In this document: piece after piece, positions 58,501 through 64,000 of the stretch | Numbering within the stretch: position 1 is the stretch's first letter | Layout: each line of letters begins with the position of its first letter | Source: Hypomesus transpacificus | Lineage: Eukaryota; Chordata; Actinopteri; Osmeriformes; Osmeridae | NCBI RefSeq assembly: GCF_021917145.1 | Contig: NC_061062.1 | Location: 7,372,902-7,436,901 of the forward strand | DNA: 64,000 nt | Direction of reading: 5' to 3' | The notes under the pieces: model-generated | Told to the model about the DNA's origin: nothing | The model's input: only the letters and a program-made list of their open reading frames with translations | Databases searched by the model: none | Made by a program: the position numbers and the translations under genes

Positions 58501-59338
58501 CCGTTTTCAACATCTGTACCCTCCCTCCCGATTGGAAGGCACACTCTTATGTATACAAGTTGTCATGGGAGGACATTATGAGAAAGAAAAGCAATATTCT
58601 CCTCTTCCAGTGAGTGGGGTATTGATGGGCATTCAGCCATGTTGGCATTGTGGGTACATGGAAAGGGGGTTGGACAGGGCTGAACAATAGCCTGGCAAGA
58701 TGTGCCATGGGGCATTGTCCCGTTGGTGACAGATCAATGGTCACATCCTGTGAACCATGCATGCAACGACACGAGAGTGTACTCGCACTGAGCGGCAGAC
58801 CTCTGAACAGGAGACAGCAATGTGTGTTTGGGACTGGTGCAAAAAGGAAACACAATCTCCCAGCTTTTTCATGGGCTAACCAATTTGAGCCAACGGTGAT
58901 TTTAGGGATGGTTTTGTTAAGGTAATAATGCTTTTTGACATCTCCAGTGGACTGTAGCCATACCATTGACATGTAAGTGTCGTATTTATTTTTCATTTGA
59001 AACTGCAACATTTCATGGCTGACATGATGTAGTGACACGTAATACAGAATACATTTGAACAAATTAGACAATTCTAACACAAATTGCACAAAGCAGTCAT
59101 GAACGCATCTCACTCAAATTACAAATGTATCTAATAGCGATGGCATTCATAATTAAAATTATGGAAACTAAAACAAAACAACAGACAGCATGAAGGCCTC
59201 CCTACCTTCTGGCTTTATATGCTAAAATAAGAGGGAACATTTTAAATAAGATGTTCATAATCAGACAAGAAATGTGTTGTTATAAAGAAAGTGTGTCAAA
59301 ATATAATGAATTTTTCCGGGATCTGTTTCCCTGTGCAG
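55600..59338. other. ankrd6-gja10 intergenic region and gja10 leader
   Basis: Contains ATTGATT/ATCAAT words (55605-55640 and 56193-56201), unique-looking DNA at about 56000-56300, and a repeat tail at about 58060-58142. The remaining short frames have no recognised homology. A gja10 non-coding first exon must lie here or further upstream, but it was not located. Confidence 0.45.
57840..58144 (+). mobile_element. Fish repeat tail ending in (ACTT)n
   Basis: The right end reads GTAAAGCACTTTGAGCTGCA, then TGTATGAAAAGTTCTATACA and AATAAAGTCTTACTTACTTAC. This tail resembles a widespread class of teleost non-autonomous elements. The left boundary is uncertain, and no coding sequence is evident. Confidence 0.45.
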
Positions 59339-59409
59339 CCCAGGGGCATGTGGCAGTAAGAGTTGAAGCAGAGAGAAAGCCACTGTGCAAACAGCCTCTG
59401 CCTGTGACC

Positions 59410-60912
59410 ATGGGTGACTGGAACCTGCTGGGGAGCATCCTCGAGGAGGTCCATATCCACTCCACCATCGTGGGCAAGATATGGCTCACCATCCTCTTCA
59501 TCTTCCGCATGCTGGTCCTGGGGGTGGCCGCCGAGGACGTTTGGGATGACGAGCAGGCCGAGTTTGTCTGCAACACCGATCAACCAGGCTGCAAGACGGT
59601 GTGCTACGACCAAGCCTTCCCCATCTCTCTCATCCGCTTCTGGGTCCTGCAAGTCATCTTTGTGTCCGCCCCATCTCTGGTCTACATGGGCCACGCCCTC
59701 TACCGCATCCGTGCCCTGGAGAAGGAACGCCATAGGCGGAAGGCCCAGCTAAGGGATGAGCTCGGGGAGACAGAGCAGGCGTTGGACGAGCACAAGCGCG
59801 TCGAGAAGGAGCTGAAGAGGCTGGAGGAGCACAGGAGGGTGAAGAAGGCTCCGCTGAGAGGGTCTCTGCTCAGAACGTACATCATGCATATCTTAACGCG
59901 CTCGGTGGTGGAGGTGGGCTTCATTATGGGCCAGTATATCCTCTACGGTGTCCGCCTGGAGCCACTGCACAAATGTGAGAGGTTCCCTTGCCCCAACAGT
60001 GTGGACTGCTACGTCTCCAGGCCGACGGAGAAGACGGTGTTCATGGTCTTCATGTTTGTCATCGCCGCAGTTTCTCTGTTCCTCAACGTCATGGAGATCT
60101 CCTACCTGGGCATGAAGAAGATTAAGCAGACATTAAACGGGCAGCATTATGTTGACGAGGACAGTTTGATCTACAAGCCCAAGAAGAAAGCCACCATACA
60201 GCAACTCTGTGTGATGAGGAACCTCTCACCTCACAACGGGCCGCCTACGCAGACGATCTTCAAAGTCATTCCCGAGAAGGAACTGGACACCCCTCCACAC
60301 TATAACGCTGGGCCCAAAGCTAACCATGAAGAGCTAAGGCACAACAGCGTGGCACAGACCGGGCACTATCTCACCAACTGTGTCAACATTCAGCCAAGAC
60401 AGCAGCAACGCCGGCCCAACCAAGACTGCACCTTTCAGGATGTGGAACCCCCCCCCACCACTATCATCGCAAACTTAAACAACCACCACCCTCCAGCCTG
60501 GGTTGGAGTACATGCAGCTGGGGAAACTGGGCCAAAAATGAAGATCCACGAAGACCACCACCAGCAGGAGTACTATCAGCGTAACCACATGGAGCCACCA
60601 GTGATCAACAGCATGATACACAGACCCAGTCTGGCTATCAGGGACCTGGAAGAGGAGGAGAGGAGGGCATCCATGGCCAGCGATTACCTCTTCCCCAACC
60701 CCAGGAAAGCCAGCTTCATGGCCAGGATGCCATCAGACAGCATGTCCACCATCAGTGGCTCCAGCAGCCCCTCAATGCGAAGTTCCGATGAGTCCGAGCT
60801 GGGGTCTTTGGGGAAGGGAGACATGCCCATGATGATGCCCCCTCCTGGAGGGAGAAGAATGTCAATGGCAAGTAGAGCTGAGAGACAGGCAGCCTCTGAC
60901 CTGATTGTTTAG
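59410..60912 (+). CDS. gja10: Gap junction alpha-10 connexin, single coding exon
   Basis: A 500-residue connexin. The start [14 protein letters not shown] is the conserved alpha-connexin N-terminus. The frame is open 53 codons further upstream, but an acceptor (TTTCCCTGTGCAG, exon from 59339) shows that stretch is intron and 5' UTR. Four transmembrane helices are visible. Loop 1 has Cys54, Cys61 and Cys65, and loop 2 has [12 protein letters not shown]. The cytoplasmic loop is charged and heptad-like (about 100-155), and a long tail ends ASDLIV, typical of alpha connexins. Fish gja10 and mammalian Cx57/Cx62 are known from retinal horizontal cells, where they couple neighbouring dendrites. Position next to ankrd6 supports gja10. 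AATAAA at 61011-61016 is a candidate polyadenylation signal. Which fish duplicate (a or b) is unclear. Confidence 0.93.
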   Translation: MGDWNLLGSILEEVHIHSTIVGKIWLTILFIFRMLVLGVAAEDVWDDEQAEFVCNTDQPGCKTVCYDQAFPISLIRFWVLQVIFVSAPSLVYMGHALYRIRALEKERHRRKAQLRDELGETEQALDEHKRVEKELKRLEEHRRVKKAPLRGSLLRTYIMHILTRSVVEVGFIMGQYILYGVRLEPLHKCERFPCPNSVDCYVSRPTEKTVFMVFMFVIAAVSLFLNVMEISYLGMKKIKQTLNGQHYVDEDSLIYKPKKKATIQQLCVMRNLSPHNGPPTQTIFKVIPEKELDTPPHYNAGPKANHEELRHNSVAQTGHYLTNCVNIQPRQQQRRPNQDCTFQDVEPPPTTIIANLNNHHPPAWVGVHAAGETGPKMKIHEDHHQQEYYQRNHMEPPVINSMIHRPSLAIRDLEEEERRASMASDYLFPNPRKASFMARMPSDSMSTISGSSSPSMRSSDESELGSLGKGDMPMMMPPPGGRRMSMASRAERQAASDLIV

Positions 60913-63900
60913 ATGAGCCCCTCATTACATTGTATGATGTTAGCTGACACAACATGGATCAAAATGACTGGTGAAAAGCATTAGTTTCATACAAATAGTA
61001 AAGACAATATAATAAATAAAACCAGACCAATCAACTAAACATTTTATAAGGGTGGGTGGTATAGGCATTTAGCAATAAAACGGACTGCATTGGTTTTCTT
61101 TTTGTAAATACAGATTTTTACCTCAGGGTTGCAGTTAAGGATTAAGCTTATCATAGTAACTAAGAACCCACCACCAAACAGGAATCAAATGTTAAAGGTT
61201 GGGGTTACCGTATGTAATTTTGACCAAAAAAGCTCTAGTTAAAAACAAAATACATTAATGCAGCACTCACTGCATGTCAGAGAAACATAAGAGGTAGTTT
61301 TGCTAATGGTATTTGCTAATGACTAACTTGATACTATTATCTGTCTCTTTCAGAGTGTATTTTTGGACATCTCTTCCATCATGAAAAAGTGAAGTGGAAA
61401 ACCAAACCCCAACTGAACATGATAGAAGAATCACTCACTGGTGGTGCCACGGTGAACAAGAGATATCAATGACACAACATGCTCATTTGATTGATCTCTC
61501 TCTCCATGCCCCACTGGGCGAAAAACAGTCAAGCATCACAAGCCTTTAGGTTCAGGCTAGGGAGGTACTGATTCTGCTGTTGTATCTTTCAAATGGAAGC
61601 ACCTTATAACGCCCACAATCTAAAAACTAGGTAAAAAAAGGATCACGCACATCAAGTGAACATTTTTACCTGTCATTTTCCTGATATAGAATGAATGTTA
61701 GTGATGGAAGAACATGAATAGTGACATCTCTGGGGACTTTTTTACATCCTCATTTGGAGCATAGACTTTTATAAACTGATATACCACACTTTTTATAAGT
61801 CAAAGATGCATACTGGGAGAGGAGAAATGGTTATGGTGCGAAAAAACTGGTTGTTTGTAATGAATAAAATGATGTTTGTACTACATTAAAATCAAATGTT
61901 CCTTTAAAAAAATTACATTTGTTAAATGTAAAAAGAAAACGTTAAAAAACATCACTTTGTTAATACTGAGACCCAAAATGTGTTCTCTTAATCAAAAATC
62001 CCTCAAAAATAATTGGCACATGCTATTGTTTTTATTTCATAAACAGAAACTGCCTTGACAAAAAAGTTTTTTAATATTTCCAAACATTTTGCATATCAAA
62101 TTAACCAAAAACACAAGTTCCACAATATTTACAGTAATTATAACAAACTCAGGCAATTTGAACATTCAAAGATAAAAAGGAACCCCAAAATAGCTGATTC
62201 TGCAAATAAGAGTCAACTTGTAGGTACTTAAAAGACACGTAAAAACTGGCTCACCAAAATCTACAAATACAATAATAACCACTGTCCATGTAAAAAAGAG
62301 AAACACCACCACATACGACTTATGCCTATGATACAGTCCTTACCCAAAAGAAGAGGTATGCTGAATTGTACAGGTAGATAAGTGTGAGAGTCCATAATAA
62401 TCATGTGAGGCTTTACAACCTCTGCATACACTCCTTCTGGGATTCAACCAATCCTGCACTGCAGAACACACTGGAGAATAATAACTGGCTGTGAAGTTTT
62501 GAGAAAAGTGAGCTTGGCTTCGGTTAAACAAGTGCACATCGTCAGAGAAGTTACATACAAAAATGTATAGTATTTCTTGTGGCACTGATGTGTGTTGTCT
62601 GCAGTGAGGGTTATAACATGTGCATTTTCAATTGGCTAACCTTCAGTTCCCTTTCTTGTTTGGCCTCAATAAGCTAACCTCTAAGGCAAGAATTGGAGCT
62701 GCACTTGTCAAATGAGTAAATTGTTACATATTCACTCACAATGTTCTATAAAAAAGAAACAAATGAAAAGAAAATCCTGAAGTCATCAATCCAAATGAAG
62801 TCTCTTGTCATGAAAAAACTCCACTAACATGTAAAACAGAATTTTGTAAACATACATCTCCTAAGTTAAAAGTCATAATTTAATCTAGACATTGTGATTC
62901 ATAAAAACACGAAATGACATGTCTAAATCCAACTGTCAGTTTATAAACAACAAACTTCACAAACCACAAAATCAATACCAGGTAAGGGCCTAACACTGTT
63001 TCTGAACAAGACCCCTCAAAACATCCTAAAAATAAATACATTAAGATAATTTCATATTTACTTATCCAATTTGATTAAAAACAGGTGGTCAGTATTTATA
63101 TTCAGTGTACTCAGAGTAGAGGTATTTTGTGGAGTTGTTTTATTGGTTTAATTGTGGGGAGGAGTAAATGGTGTTAAAATGATTTAAAAGCTGGATTTCA
63201 AAACTAAGTTTACATGGTTTTTAAAATGTGTCACTTAGGTTCCAAGTCCACATGTGCCAACCATGAAGCATGTTGCAGACTTAAACAGAACACTTTTTAA
63301 AGAAAAAGCAACTATGGGATCAAATATCTTTAAATTGTTTTTGTGTGTGTTGTTTTTACACAGAATTTGACAGTAAGAATTATGGAGAATACTTAGAGGA
63401 TACATTTCCTATTCTTACTTTTACGTGCAGTATATACATCAAAAGGGGTTAAAATATCTACGAAATACAGCATACTACTTTTCACAACATGTAAGAATGA
63501 ATTTGTGGCTCAAATAAGAGCATTATGATTGAGTTAAGTGTTTGCTTGTTTTTGACACCATTTACTAGTTAAGTACTAAGGAGTTCTACTTCTAAGGATT
63601 TCTAAGTGCCAACGTCAAAGCATTAAGTTTTACTAAAAATGTATTTGCCACCTCTTGGAGGTAAAGGGCAGTGCTGTTTTGTCATCTCATTTCCCGAATT
63701 AGCCCATTTGGTCTTTCTTTTCCAAATCTTACCACAGATGTGTAGAAGGCCAAAGAGGAATGTACAGAAATAAAAATGTTCTTGGGGGAAAGAACAAGAG
63801 ATGTGAAATGAAAGAAACTTTGCATATTGATACCCTATCTGTCTGCTGTACAGAACTGTCTTGAACAATTTTGTAACAAAGTAACTTTGGTAACATTTTA

Positions 63901-64000
63901 TTTTACAGTCCTGTCACACCTTTGGTATCTACTAGGAAATAACATGGTAATATAAAATACTTTCTTATTGGCTTCTAAGACAATCAAGCAGTAACACCTT
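60913..64000. other. gja10 3' UTR and AT-rich right flank
   Basis: No coding sequence recognised. Beyond about 61020 the DNA is long, AT-rich and of low coding bias. From about 62050 it could be the 3' UTR of a minus-strand neighbour, but no protein in the window supports this. Confidence 0.4.

Noticed and set aside
59251-59409. 53-codon upstream extension of the connexin frame
   Set aside because: Connexins start at MGDW. A good acceptor at 59338 and lack of homology show this is intron and 5' UTR.
59296-59733. 145-codon minus-strand frame opposite gja10
   Set aside because: A shadow of the GC-rich connexin coding sequence on the other strand.

Overview
This is nuclear DNA from a ray-finned fish, almost certainly a teleost. 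The genes are split by GT/AG introns of about 0.1-5 kb, the proteins are vertebrate families, and the intergenic DNA carries fish-type tRNA-derived SINEs, foldback elements and many simple repeats. The species cannot be named from the sequence alone. No prokaryotic, viral or CRISPR system is visible, and I found no convincing undescribed system. The interest lies in gene structures and repeats.

Six protein-coding genes are supported. Left to right: cd93 (+, single coding exon, 2472-4202), a type I membrane C-type lectin/EGF receptor; gnmt (+, six exons, 6664-11737), glycine N-methyltransferase; sertad4 (-, three coding exons, 17718-15809), a SERTA-domain nuclear protein; syt14 (-, eight coding exons, 41307-25089), a calcium-independent synaptotagmin; ankrd6, also called diversin (+, fourteen coding exons, 48583-54976), a Wnt/planar-polarity scaffold; and gja10 (+, one coding exon, 59410-60912), a large retinal connexin. 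Every splice junction of gnmt, syt14 and ankrd6 was checked for reading phase. They give continuous proteins of 294, 550 and 730 residues.

The genes do not form a pathway or operon. The layout joins several conserved blocks. The syt14-sertad4 order and orientation, and the ankrd6-gja10 order and orientation, match the human 1q32 and 6q15 arrangements as I recall them. cd93 and gnmt lie elsewhere in human. The window therefore contains at least two or three ancient rearrangement junctions.

Intergenic and intronic DNA is repeat-rich, especially 36-47 kb (syt14 intron 1 and the syt14-ankrd6 gap). It holds a SINE with a triplicated tRNA-like head, three unrelated 12-bp minisatellites and long GA/GACAGA tracts. 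The points most worth a second look are an 18-codon candidate cassette exon in syt14, an ankrd6 model that lacks the first ankyrin repeats and may use an internal TATA promoter, a tandem-plus-inverted repeat in a syt14 intron, and a cluster of Onecut-like sites upstream of gja10.
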